The position numbers and the translations under genes were made by a program. Shown piece after piece: positions 44,146-52,351 of a DNA stretch of 64,000 bases; the stretch's first letter is position 1; every line of letters starts with the position of its first letter. The stretch lies in the NCBI RefSeq assembly GCF_003050905.1, contig NZ_QAOT01000006.1. One strand, written 5' to 3'. This stretch comes from Cereibacter_A azotoformans (lineage in GTDB: Bacteria > Pseudomonadota > Alphaproteobacteria > Rhodobacterales > Rhodobacteraceae). The notes below the pieces were generated by a model. That model was not told where the DNA came from. It was given only the letters and a program-made list of their open reading frames with translations, and searched no databases.

Positions 44146-44598
44146 TCAGGAGCGGAGACGGGCCAGCCACTCCTGGCCGCGGGCGCGGTTCACGCCGAGG
44201 TCGCTCTTGCCGAAGCGCGAGCGGGCGAAGAGCGTGACATCGGTGCCGCCATCCTCGGTCGCCACGAGGCGGACGGAGGTGAAGTCGGGGAAGCCCCACC
44301 ATTTCGTCCGGGTGATCCAGGTGCGGTGAAAGCCTTCGCCCGCGATGGGTCGTGTGCGGGGCCAGTCGGCGGCGATGGTATCTAGCCGGGCCGCCACCTG
44401 ATCGGGCGGCAGCGCCAGATGCAGCGGTTCGACATCGCCCCCCGGGGCCGCAAGGAAGCTGTTGTCGGCGCCGCGCGCGGTGACCGCGGTCGGATCGACG
44501 TGCCAGGCCGCCGGTTCGTTCGGCGCGAAGCGGACATAGGCCATCAGGCCGCCTGCGAGGACAACGAGGGCGAGAAGCAGGTAGCTCATCCGTTTCAT
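44146..44598 (-). CDS. DUF1499 family membrane-anchored protein
   Basis: A 150-residue protein with one N-terminal hydrophobic helix (about 4-24, SYLLLALVVLAGGLMAYV) and a DUF1499 domain facing the periplasm (about 40-150: DNSFLAAPGG, then TKWWGFPDFTSVRL and LFARSRFGKSDLGVN). It has no cysteine and no lipobox. The family is common in alphaproteobacteria and has no assigned reaction. The ATG at 44598 overlaps the stop of the ureohydrolase gene (ATGA); a TTG at 44616 is less likely. Confidence 0.85.
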   Translation of the reverse strand: MKRMSYLLLALVVLAGGLMAYVRFAPNEPAAWHVDPTAVTARGADNSFLAAPGGDVEPLHLALPPDQVAARLDTIAADWPRTRPIAGEGFHRTWITRTKWWGFPDFTSVRLVATEDGGTDVTLFARSRFGKSDLGVNRARGQEWLARLRS

Positions 44599-45560
44599 TC
44601 CTTGCGCCTTCTCCAACCATAGAGACAGATCAACTCGTAGGCTACATGGGCCCCCGCGACGGCGGTGATGCCGGCGGAATCGTAGGGGGGCGAGACCTCG
44701 ACCACATCGCCGCCGACAAGCGCGACACCCGCCAGATCGCGCAGGATGGCGGCCGCCTGCCAGGAGGCGAGCCCGCCCCAGACCGGGGTGCCGGTGCCGG
44801 GGGCAAAGGCGGGGTCGAGCGCGTCGATGTCGAAGGTCAGATAGACCGGATGCGCGCCCACGATGTCGCGCACGCGGGTCGCGATCGCGGCCGGGCCCTG
44901 CTCGTGCACGGTGCGCGCGTCGATCACGTTCATGCCGAGCCAGTCCGGCGTGTCGGTGCGGATGCCCACCTGGACCGAGCGGGCGGGATCGACGAGGCCC
45001 TCCTTCACGGCCTTGTACATGAAGGTGCCGTGGTCGATCCGGCCGGGGTCGTCATCGACCCAGAGATCGGAATGGGCGTCGAACTGGACCACCGAGAGCG
45101 GGCCGAAGACCGCCGCATGGGCGCGCAGGATCGGCAGCGTGATCGAATGGTCACCGCCGAGCGTGATCGCCCCCGCCCCCGCGGCCAGGATCCCCGCGAC
45201 ATGGGCGGTGAGGCGGCCGGGGAAATCCGCGGTCCGGGCGTAGTCGAAGGCGAGGTCTCCGTAATCGACCACCGTCATCGTCTCGAGCGGGTCGAAGCCC
45301 CAGCCGAAGGGCCGGTCGTAGGGCTGAAGGGTCGAGGCCTCGCGGATCGCGCGGGGGCCGAAGCGGGTGCCGGTGCGATTCGTCACCGCCTGGTCGAAGC
45401 CCACGCCGGTGATCGCCAGATCGACGCCGGTCAGGTCCTTGGTGTAGCGGCGGCGCAGGAAGCTCGTGGCGCCCGCGAAGGCGTTTTCGCAGGCGTAGCC
45501 GCGGGCGTCGGCCCGGGTGAAGGCCACGTCCACTTCGTTCTTCGCATCTTCCAGTGCCAT
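44595..45560 (-). CDS. speB: Agmatinase-like ureohydrolase
   Basis: A dinuclear manganese hydrolase of the arginase family (321 residues). All metal-binding blocks are present: TLGGDHSITLP, QFDAHSDLW and TFDIDALDPAFAPGTGTPVWGG. The last of these, with GTP at its end, favours agmatinase-type enzymes over arginase. Agmatinase makes putrescine and urea; some related enzymes act on guanidinobutyrate or other guanidines, so the substrate is uncertain. No signal peptide. It overlaps the DUF1499 gene downstream. Confidence 0.88.
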   Translation of the reverse strand: MALEDAKNEVDVAFTRADARGYACENAFAGATSFLRRRYTKDLTGVDLAITGVGFDQAVTNRTGTRFGPRAIREASTLQPYDRPFGWGFDPLETMTVVDYGDLAFDYARTADFPGRLTAHVAGILAAGAGAITLGGDHSITLPILRAHAAVFGPLSVVQFDAHSDLWVDDDPGRIDHGTFMYKAVKEGLVDPARSVQVGIRTDTPDWLGMNVIDARTVHEQGPAAIATRVRDIVGAHPVYLTFDIDALDPAFAPGTGTPVWGGLASWQAAAILRDLAGVALVGGDVVEVSPPYDSAGITAVAGAHVAYELICLYGWRRRKE

Positions 45561-45709
45561 CTCTCTCGCCTCGGTCCGCCGTCGGCGGGCAGTCTAGCCA
45601 AGCCCGCGCGGCGCGCCAGCCCCCGCGCGAGCACCGCCCCGCCCTGCGCGGCGGCTGGCGCAGGATAGGGGCGCGGTGCCCCGGGCGCCAGCCACGGGCT
45701 CCGGCGGTC

Positions 45710-46876
45710 TCACGCCTCGAGCGGCTGGGCGCGTTCGACCAGCCGGGCGAAGAAGCTTGCGCCCAGAGGGGCAGCCTCGTCGTTGAAATCATAGGCCGGA
45801 TGGTGCAGGCCCGCCCCCGGCCCGATCCCGAGGAAGAGATATGCGCCGGGGCGCGCCTCGAGCATGTAGGCGAAATCCTCCGATCCCATCTCGCGGTTGG
45901 CGTTGGCCTCGACGCCGGCCTCGCCCGCGATCTCGGCGGCGACTTCGGCGGCGAAGGCGGCCTTGGCCGGATCGTTCACCGTGGGCGGGTAGCCCAGCTC
46001 GTAGTCGATCTCGACCCGCACGCCGTAGGCCGTCGCATGGCCCTCGACGATCTCATGGAAGCGCCGGCGCACGAGGTCGCGCACCTCGGGGGTGAAGGTG
46101 CGGATCGTGGCGCAGAACCAGCCGTCCTCGGGGATGATGTTCGAGGCCGAGCCGGTGTGGATCTGGGTTACCGACAGCACGAGATCGTCCAGCGTGTAGA
46201 TGTTGCGCGAGATGATGGTCTGCAGCGCCGAGACCATGCCGACGATGGCCACCACCGGATCGACCGTATCGTGGGGCGTGGCGCCGTGGCCCCCCTTGCC
46301 GATCACCCGGACCGTCGCCGTATCGACCGCCGCCATCAGCGGCCCCGGCCCGGTGACGAACCGTCCGAGCGGCACGTTCGGGGCATTGTGGATGCCATAG
46401 ACCTCGCGGATGCCGAAGCGGTCCATCACGCCCTCGCGCACCATGACCTCGCCGCCGCCGCCGTCCTCTTCGGCGGGCTGGAACATCAGCGCGACGCGCC
46501 CCGCGAACCGCCGCGTCTCGGCCAGGTAGCGGGCGGCGCCGAGCAGCATCGTCACATGGCCGTCATGGCCGCAGGCGTGCATCCGCCCCGGCACGGTCGA
46601 GGCATGATCGGCCCCCGTCAGCTCCTCGATCGGCAGCGCGTCCATGTCGGCGCGCAGGCCGATGGTCGGACCCTCGCCCTGCCCCTCGATGATGGCGACG
46701 AGGCCCGAGGTGGCCACGCCCTCGTGGATCTCGTCCACGCCGAACTCGCGCAGACGCTCGGCGATGAAGGCGGCCGTGGCGTGGCAGTCGAACCGCAGCT
46801 CGGGGTGGCGGTGGAGATGGCGGCGCCAGACCCTCATCTCCTCCGCGTAGTCGGCGATGCGGTTGATGACGGGCAT
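45710..46876 (-). CDS. M20 family amidohydrolase (hippurate hydrolase type)
   Basis: A zinc-dependent amidohydrolase of 388 residues in the M20D group, which includes HipO and indole-acetyl amino acid hydrolases. Metal ligands: MHACGHDGHVTMLL, QPAEEDGGGGEVM and GSEDFAYML near the end. A dimerisation domain occupies about 180-290. GAGGAG precedes the ATG at 46876; the frame extends to 46936 without homology. It likely deacylates N-acyl amino acids; the exact substrate is not visible. It stands 149 bases upstream of the ureohydrolase gene and may share its transcript. Confidence 0.87.
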   Translation of the reverse strand: MPVINRIADYAEEMRVWRRHLHRHPELRFDCHATAAFIAERLREFGVDEIHEGVATSGLVAIIEGQGEGPTIGLRADMDALPIEELTGADHASTVPGRMHACGHDGHVTMLLGAARYLAETRRFAGRVALMFQPAEEDGGGGEVMVREGVMDRFGIREVYGIHNAPNVPLGRFVTGPGPLMAAVDTATVRVIGKGGHGATPHDTVDPVVAIVGMVSALQTIISRNIYTLDDLVLSVTQIHTGSASNIIPEDGWFCATIRTFTPEVRDLVRRRFHEIVEGHATAYGVRVEIDYELGYPPTVNDPAKAAFAAEVAAEIAGEAGVEANANREMGSEDFAYMLEARPGAYLFLGIGPGAGLHHPAYDFNDEAAPLGASFFARLVERAQPLEA

Positions 46877-47027
46877 GAGTGGTCTCCTCGGACTCGGATC
46901 AGCGCGCAAGGAAGCCCAATTCCCGCCCGTCCGCAAGGCGCATGGCGCAAGGCCTGCGGCAGGAGCGGTTTACCGCGCCGATCGGGGCCGTTATCCCGGA
47001 CGCCGTCCCACCAGCGCGAGACCGACC

Positions 47028-47843
47028 ATGTCCGACCCTTTCACCACCGGCCCCGGCCTCCCCCGCCTTCTCGCCATCATGGAGCGCCTGCGCGATCCCG
47101 AGCGCGGCTGCCCCTGGGACGTGGAGCAGACCTTCGCCAGCATCGCGCCCTACACGCTGGAAGAGGCGCATGAGGTGGCCGACGCCATCGAGCGCGAGGA
47201 CTGGGACGACCTGCGGGGCGAGCTGGGCGATCTGCTGCTGCAGACCGTCTTTCACGCCCGCATGGCCGAGGAGCGCGGCCTCTTCGACTTCGAGGCGGTG
47301 GCCTCGGGCATCGCCGACAAGATGATCGCCCGGCACCCGCATGTCTTCGGCGACGAATCGCGCGACAAGTCGGCCGAGCAGCAGACCGCCGACTGGGAGC
47401 GGATCAAGGCCGCCGAACGGGCGGGGCGGGCGCAGGGAGGCGTGCTCGAAGGTGTCGCGCTGGGGCTTCCGGCGCTGACCCGGGCGGTCAAGCTGCAGAA
47501 GCGGGCGGCGCGCGTGGGCTTCGACTGGCCCTCGACGGACGAGGTGGTGGACAAGATCGTCGAGGAGGCGCGCGAGCTGGTCGAGGCGCGCGACACGCTG
47601 ACCGAGGAAGAGACCTTCGAGGAGTTCGGCGATCTCCTCTTCGTGATCGCCAATCTCGGCCGGCACCTGAAGGTCGATCCCGAGGCTGCGCTCCGCGCCG
47701 CCAATGCCAAGTTCACCCGCCGCTTCGAGCGGATCGAGGCGCTGCTGGCGGCCGAGGGCCGCCGACCCGAGGACAGCGATCTGGCCGAGATGGACGCCCT
47801 CTGGAACCGCGCCAAGGCGGAGGAACGGGAAGGGCAATCCTGA
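47028..47843 (+). CDS. mazG: Nucleoside triphosphate pyrophosphohydrolase
   Basis: Hydrolyses NTPs to NMPs and pyrophosphate, a house-cleaning and ppGpp-modulating activity. The 271 residues have two MazG helical domains: the first begins GCPWDVEQTFASIAPYTLEEAHEV with the EExxE metal site and ELGDLLLQTVFH, and the second (about 175-265) has EEARELVEA and EFGDLLFVIANLGRHL. The start at 47028 has only a weak ribosome site; the frame is open to 46857 on the far side of the divergent amidohydrolase gene. The next gene begins 74 bases later. Confidence 0.94.
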   Translation: MSDPFTTGPGLPRLLAIMERLRDPERGCPWDVEQTFASIAPYTLEEAHEVADAIEREDWDDLRGELGDLLLQTVFHARMAEERGLFDFEAVASGIADKMIARHPHVFGDESRDKSAEQQTADWERIKAAERAGRAQGGVLEGVALGLPALTRAVKLQKRAARVGFDWPSTDEVVDKIVEEARELVEARDTLTEEETFEEFGDLLFVIANLGRHLKVDPEAALRAANAKFTRRFERIEALLAAEGRRPEDSDLAEMDALWNRAKAEEREGQS

Positions 47844-47844
47844 T

Positions 47845-47888
47845 AACTATGCTCAACTATTGACGCGGTGCGACGGTTCGGGGTTAAT
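47845..47888 (+). promoter_or_regulatory. Promoter with a direct repeat, upstream of the ferric-binding protein gene
   Basis: A -35 TTGACG (47860-47865), a 17-base spacer and a -10 GTTAAT (47883-47888). The hexamer AACTAT occurs twice, one helical turn apart (47845-47850 and 47855-47860), the second touching the -35. The placement suits a transcription factor; which one is unknown, but iron control is plausible given the gene served. Confidence 0.5.
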
Positions 47889-47917
47889 GCCGCTCGTATC
47901 CGACAAAAGAGGTCAAC

Positions 47918-48928
47918 ATGCGTCCCGCCATTGCATCTTCCATCGCCCTCGCGCTTTGCACGACCGCGCTGCCTGCCCTGGCCGAGGAGGTGAACATCTA
48001 CTCGCACCGCCAACCCGAGCTGATTCAGCCGCTGGTGGACGCGTTCAGCGCCGAAACCGGCATCGATGTGAATGTGGCCTTCGTGGACAAGGGGATGGCC
48101 GAACGGCTGGTGGCCGAGGGCGACCGCTCGCCCGCCGACCTGGTTCTGACCGTGGACATCGCGCGGCTGATGCAGGTGGTGGATGCGGGCGTCACGCAAC
48201 CCGTCGAGTCCGAGGTGCTGGACGCCAACATCCCCGAGTCGTTCCGCGATCCCGAGGGCCACTGGTTCGGCCTGACCAGCCGGGCGCGCATCGTCTATGC
48301 CTCGAAGGAGCGCGTGGCCGATGGCGAAGTCACCACCTACGAGGATCTCGCCTCGGAGAAGTGGAAGGGCCGGATCTGCACGCGCTCGTTCACCAACGAT
48401 TACAACGTGGCGCTCACGGGGGCGGTGCTCGCCCACCACGGCGCCGAGGCCGCGCGGAGCTGGCTCGAGGGCGTGAAGGCCAACCTCGCCAAGAAGCCCG
48501 AGGGCGGCGACCGCGATCAGGTGAAGTCGATCTGGGCGGGCGAGTGCGACATCAGCCTCGGAAACACCTACTACATGGGCCAGATGGCCAATGATCCCGA
48601 ACAGAAGGAATGGGCCGACTCGGTCCGTATCACCTTCCCGACCTTCGAGGGTGGCGGCACGCACATGAACATCTCGGGCGTGGCCATGACCAGGGCCGCT
48701 CCGAACCGCGAGGCGGCGCTGAAGCTGATGGAATGGCTGACCTCGGACGAGGCGCAGCGGATCTACGCCGAGACCAACCACGAATTCCCGGTCAAGGAAG
48801 GCGTCGCCCGCTCGGAGCTGGTGCAGAGCTGGGGCGAGTTCACGCCGGACGAGATCGGCCTCGCCGAAGTGGCGGCGCAGCGGGCCGAGGCGCTCAAGCT
48901 GATCGAATCGGTGAACTTCGACGGCTGA
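47918..48928 (+). CDS. Periplasmic Fe(III)-binding protein (FbpA/FutA type)
   Basis: The substrate-binding component of an iron ABC importer, 336 residues. A signal peptide (1-22, cut after PALA) is followed by EEVNIYSHRQPELIQPLV, the usual start of the mature protein. The pair of iron-ligand tyrosines is in SLGNTYYMGQM (about 205-215), and the early SHRQPE block supplies another conserved region. AAGAGG precedes the ATG. No permease or ATPase gene is adjacent, so its transporter partners are encoded elsewhere. A factor-independent terminator follows. Confidence 0.9.
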   Translation: MRPAIASSIALALCTTALPALAEEVNIYSHRQPELIQPLVDAFSAETGIDVNVAFVDKGMAERLVAEGDRSPADLVLTVDIARLMQVVDAGVTQPVESEVLDANIPESFRDPEGHWFGLTSRARIVYASKERVADGEVTTYEDLASEKWKGRICTRSFTNDYNVALTGAVLAHHGAEAARSWLEGVKANLAKKPEGGDRDQVKSIWAGECDISLGNTYYMGQMANDPEQKEWADSVRITFPTFEGGGTHMNISGVAMTRAAPNREAALKLMEWLTSDEAQRIYAETNHEFPVKEGVARSELVQSWGEFTPDEIGLAEVAAQRAEALKLIESVNFDG

Positions 48929-48952
48929 GGCTGCACCCACCAGATGAACCGG

Positions 48953-48982
48953 ATGGCGGCCGACGGATCGGCCGCCATTTTC
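48953..48982 (+). terminator. Rho-independent terminator of the ferric-binding protein gene
   Basis: A perfect 11-bp stem ATGGCGGCCGA (48953-48963) with its complement (48968-48978), loop CGGA, followed by TTTTC. It lies 24 bases after the stop. Confidence 0.85.
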
Positions 48983-49019
48983 ACGTTTCCCCAAAGGGGA
49001 CAGACCGCAAGGAGAGCCC

Positions 49020-49961
49020 ATGACCACGCCCCGCCGGATCATCATCGACACCGACCCCGGACAGGACGACGCCGTGGCTATCCTGCTGGCGCTGGCAAGC
49101 CCCGAGCTTGAGGTTCTGGGCATTACGGCGGTTGCGGGGAACGTGCCGCTGCCGCTCACGCAGAAGAACGCCCGGATCATCTGCGAGATCGCCGGGCGGA
49201 CCGACATTCCGGTCTTTGCCGGCTGCGACGCGCCGCTCGTGCGCAAGCTGGTCACGGCCGAGCATGTGCATGGCAAGACCGGCCTCGACGGCCCCGCCCT
49301 GCCCGATCCGACCATGCCGCTTCAGGACCGGCACGCCGTCGATTTCCTGATCGAGACGCTGCGCACCGAGCCTGAGGGCAGCGTCACCCTCTGCCCGCTG
49401 GGCCCGCTCACCAACATCGCCACCGCCCTGCGGCGCGCGCCCGACATCGCGCCGCGCATCCGCGAGATCGTCCTGATGGGAGGCGCCTATTTCGAGGTCG
49501 GCAACATCACCCCCTCGGCCGAGTTCAACATCTATGTCGATCCCGAGGCCGCCGCGATCGTCTTCGGGGCGGGGGTGCCTCTGGTCGTCATGCCGCTCGA
49601 CGTCACCCACAAGGCCCTGACCAGCCCCGCGCGCGTGCGCCGCTTCCGCGAGATGGGCACCCGGCCGGGGCGGATGGTAGCCGAGTGGACCGACTTCTTC
49701 GAGCGGTTCGACCGCGAGAAATACGGGGCGGAGGGCGCGCCGCTGCACGATCCCTGCGTGATCGCATGGCTGCTGAACCCCGACCTCTTCCTCGGGCGGC
49801 ACATCAATGTCGAGATCGAGACCGAGGGCCGCTTCACGACCGGCATGACGGTGGCCGACTGGTGGCGGGTCAGCGACCGGGCGCCGAATGCGCTCTTCAT
49901 GCGCGACCTCGACGCCGACGGGTTCTTCGACCTCCTTGCCGAGCGGATCGCGCGGCTCTGA
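49020..49961 (+). CDS. Inosine/uridine-preferring nucleoside hydrolase
   Basis: Cleaves ribonucleosides to ribose and base for salvage. The 313 residues show the calcium-binding hallmark IIIDTDPGQDDAVA at the N-terminus. Other family blocks are ITAVAGNVPL, LCPLGPLTNIATALR, VLMGGAYFEVGNITPSAEFNIYVDPEAA and PLHDPCVIAWL, with the Asp that completes the metal site. AAGGAGAG lies before the ATG. It is preceded by the terminator of the iron gene, so it has its own promoter in the short gap or depends on read-through. Substrate range among RihA/B/C types cannot be fixed. Confidence 0.93.
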   Translation: MTTPRRIIIDTDPGQDDAVAILLALASPELEVLGITAVAGNVPLPLTQKNARIICEIAGRTDIPVFAGCDAPLVRKLVTAEHVHGKTGLDGPALPDPTMPLQDRHAVDFLIETLRTEPEGSVTLCPLGPLTNIATALRRAPDIAPRIREIVLMGGAYFEVGNITPSAEFNIYVDPEAAAIVFGAGVPLVVMPLDVTHKALTSPARVRRFREMGTRPGRMVAEWTDFFERFDREKYGAEGAPLHDPCVIAWLLNPDLFLGRHINVEIETEGRFTTGMTVADWWRVSDRAPNALFMRDLDADGFFDLLAERIARL

Positions 49962-49997
49962 CCCTGCCCGGTGGATAGCCGGCCGCGCCCCTCGACT

Positions 49998-51038
49998 TCA
50001 GGAGGCGGGCAGCGTCACGATGAACCGGCTGCCCTTGCCCAGTTCGCTCTCGATCCGAAAGCGGCCGCGGTGGCGGTTCACGATATGCTTGACGATGGCG
50101 AGGCCGAGCCCCGTCCCGCCCTTCTCGCGCGAGCGGTGGTTGTCCACGCGGTAGAACCGTTCGGTGAGACGCGGAAGGTGGATCGCGTCGATCCCCTCGC
50201 CGCGGTCCACCACCTCGATCCGCACGGCCGGCCCCAACCGCGCGAGCCCGTCGGGGTCGCGGGCCACCTCGACGGTCACGAGCTTGCCCGAGGCGCCGTA
50301 TTTCACCGCGTTCTCGATCAGGTTGTGGAAGACCTGCGTCAGCTGGTCGGCGTCGCCCGGCAGGGGGAGGTGCCCGGTCTCGCCGGTGCGCTCGATCGCG
50401 ACGCCCGCCGCCTCGGCCATCGGCCGCAGCGCGGCCACCGCCTGACCGATCACGGCCGAGACATCGACCTGCGTGACCGGCCGCACCCGCTCTTCGGCCT
50501 CCACCCGACTGAGCGAGAGAAGATCCTGCACCAGACGGTTCATGCGGCCCGCCTCGCGCGCCATGATCGCAAGGAACCGCGCGCGGGCCGCCGGATCCTC
50601 GCGCGCGGCGCCCTGCAGCGTCTCGATGAAGCCGAGCAGCGCGGTCAGCGGCGTGCGCAACTCGTGGCTCACGTTCGCCACGAAGTCGCGGCGGATCGCG
50701 CCCATCTGTTCCTGCTCGGTGATGTCCTCGAAGGCGCAGAGCGCGCACCGTTCGCCCGCCACCGGCACCGGCGTCACCGTCACACGGTAGGTCACCTCGC
50801 GCGAGGGGCCGGTGATGATGTGGCGCGCCCGTCCCGGCCGATCGAGCCGGAGCGCCCCCTCGATCGCGTCCAGCAACGCTGGCTGGCGCATCGCCATGAC
50901 ATAATGCCGGGCCACGCTCGTCGCCCCGAAGAGACGCTGGGCGGGCGCGTTGGCCGACCTGATCCGCTCGTCGGGCCCGATCAGGACGAGCGGCAGCGGC
51001 ACTCCCTCAAGAAGCTGGGCTGCGTCCTGCTCCTGCAT
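49998..51038 (-). CDS. PhoR-like PAS sensor histidine kinase
   Basis: A 346-residue kinase with a PAS domain (about 5-110, PLPLVLIGPDERIRSAN), a HisKA domain with the phosphoacceptor in FVANVSHELRTPLTALLGF, and an ATPase domain (NLIENAVKYG, DRGEGID, KGGTGLGLAIVKHI). It resembles the phosphate-regulon kinase PhoR but has no obvious transmembrane helix and no pst, phoU or phoB neighbours here. Starts at 51038 (after GGGAGACGAGG) or 51053 are possible; the former is used. It lies 156 bases after the carbonic anhydrase gene on the same strand. Confidence 0.85.
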   Translation of the reverse strand: MQEQDAAQLLEGVPLPLVLIGPDERIRSANAPAQRLFGATSVARHYVMAMRQPALLDAIEGALRLDRPGRARHIITGPSREVTYRVTVTPVPVAGERCALCAFEDITEQEQMGAIRRDFVANVSHELRTPLTALLGFIETLQGAAREDPAARARFLAIMAREAGRMNRLVQDLLSLSRVEAEERVRPVTQVDVSAVIGQAVAALRPMAEAAGVAIERTGETGHLPLPGDADQLTQVFHNLIENAVKYGASGKLVTVEVARDPDGLARLGPAVRIEVVDRGEGIDAIHLPRLTERFYRVDNHRSREKGGTGLGLAIVKHIVNRHRGRFRIESELGKGSRFIVTLPAS

Positions 51039-51194
51039 CCTCGTCTCCCGCATGGCTGCGCGCCCTTCCTGCCATGCGATGCGGCCCGGCGCCAGACGGA
51101 CCCGCCCCATGCTGCAACGCGCGGGGCGAGGTGTTGCCTCGCACCCGCAGCAGGCGTCCCCGGCGGCTGCGAGCCGGGGCCCCTGTGGGTCGGA

Positions 51195-51713
51195 TCAGAG
51201 GGCGGTCAGTTCCGCACGAAAGCGGCGGGCATTGGCGGCATAGCCCTCGGCCGAGGCCATGAGACGGGCGCGCTCCTCCTCGGTCAGTTCGCGCACCACC
51301 TTGCCCGGAGCCCCCTTGACCAGCGAGAAGTCGGGGATCTCCTTGCCTTCGGTGATCAGAGCGCAGGCGCCGATCAGGCAGAAGCGGCCGATCTTCGCCC
51401 CGTTCAGCACCGTGGCGCCCATGCCGATCAGCGAGCCCTCGCCGATGGTGCAGCCGTGCAGCATCGCCTTGTGGCCGATGGTGCAGTTCGGCCCCACCGT
51501 CAGCGGAAAGCCCCAGTCGGTGTGCAGCACCGAGTTTTCCTGCACGTTCGAGCCGGCACCGATCACGATCTCTTCGTTGTCGCCGCGCAGGGTCGAGCCG
51601 AACCAGACCGAGCTGCCGGCCTCGAGCACCACCTTGCCGATCACGTTGGCATCGGGTGCGACCCAGGCTTCGGCGTCGATGCGCGGCGCCACGCCGTTCA
51701 GTGCATAGATCAT
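51195..51713 (-). CDS. Gamma-carbonic anhydrase-like hexapeptide protein
   Basis: A left-handed beta-helix protein of 172 residues in the gamma-carbonic anhydrase/PaaY/YrdA group. Hexapeptide repeats run from about residue 15 to 130. The three zinc-ligand histidines are visible in SVLHTD and in IGHKAMLHGC. A C-terminal helix packs on the trimer. Real carbonic anhydrase activity varies in this group. The ATG overlaps the gmk stop (ATGA). Gmk and this protein are often neighbours in Rhodobacterales. Confidence 0.88.
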   Translation of the reverse strand: MIYALNGVAPRIDAEAWVAPDANVIGKVVLEAGSSVWFGSTLRGDNEEIVIGAGSNVQENSVLHTDWGFPLTVGPNCTIGHKAMLHGCTIGEGSLIGMGATVLNGAKIGRFCLIGACALITEGKEIPDFSLVKGAPGKVVRELTEEERARLMASAEGYAANARRFRAELTAL

Positions 51714-52351
51714 CGGGCGTCAAACTCCTTGTTCAGTTCGCGGACGTGATCCACCAGCGTCGGCTGCGTCTCGCGGCGAAGGCGCGTGGCGGACACGATC
51801 CGCTTCAGCTTTTCCTCGGTCTCCTGAAGGTCCTCGTTGACTAGCACATAATCGTATTCGGCCCAGTGGCTGATCTCGTCCCGGCTCTTGCGCATCCGGT
51901 CGCGGATCACCTCGTCGCTGTCCTGCCCGCGGAAGCGCAGCCGTCGCTCGAGTTCCTCGATCGAGGGCGGGAGGATGAAGATCGACAGCACGTCCCGTCC
52001 GAGCGACGAGTTGCGGATCTGCTGCGCGCCCTGCCAGTCCACGTCGAAGAGCACGTCGCGCCCGGCCTCGAGCGCCTCGATCACCGGAGCCTTGGGCGAG
52101 CCGTAGCCGTTGCCGAAGACCTCGGCATATTCCAGCATCTCGCCGCGCTGGACATGGTTGGCGAAGGCCTCCCTCGACAGGAAGTAGTAGTCCCGTCCGT
52201 CCACCTCACCGGGCCGCGGCGGGCGGGTCGTGGCCGAGACCGAAAATCGGATCGTCGGGTCCCAGGCCATCAGCCGCTTGGACAGGGTCGATTTTCCGGC
52301 GCCCGAGGGCGAGGAAAGGATGAGGAGAAGTCCGCGCCGCGCCATGGTCAC
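51710..52351 (-). CDS. gmk: Guanylate kinase
   Basis: Phosphorylates GMP to GDP, 213 residues. The P-loop is SSPSGAGKSTLSKRL; the GMP-binding region has SVSATTRPPRPGEVDGRDYYF; LFDVDWQGAQQIR follows. The start is taken as the GTG at 52351 that overlaps the yicC stop (GTGA); an ATG two codons on (52345) would be equally functional. Part of the coupled chain yicC-gmk-gamma carbonic anhydrase. Confidence 0.95.
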   Translation of the reverse strand: MTMARRGLLLILSSPSGAGKSTLSKRLMAWDPTIRFSVSATTRPPRPGEVDGRDYYFLSREAFANHVQRGEMLEYAEVFGNGYGSPKAPVIEALEAGRDVLFDVDWQGAQQIRNSSLGRDVLSIFILPPSIEELERRLRFRGQDSDEVIRDRMRKSRDEISHWAEYDYVLVNEDLQETEEKLKRIVSATRLRRETQPTLVDHVRELNKEFDAR

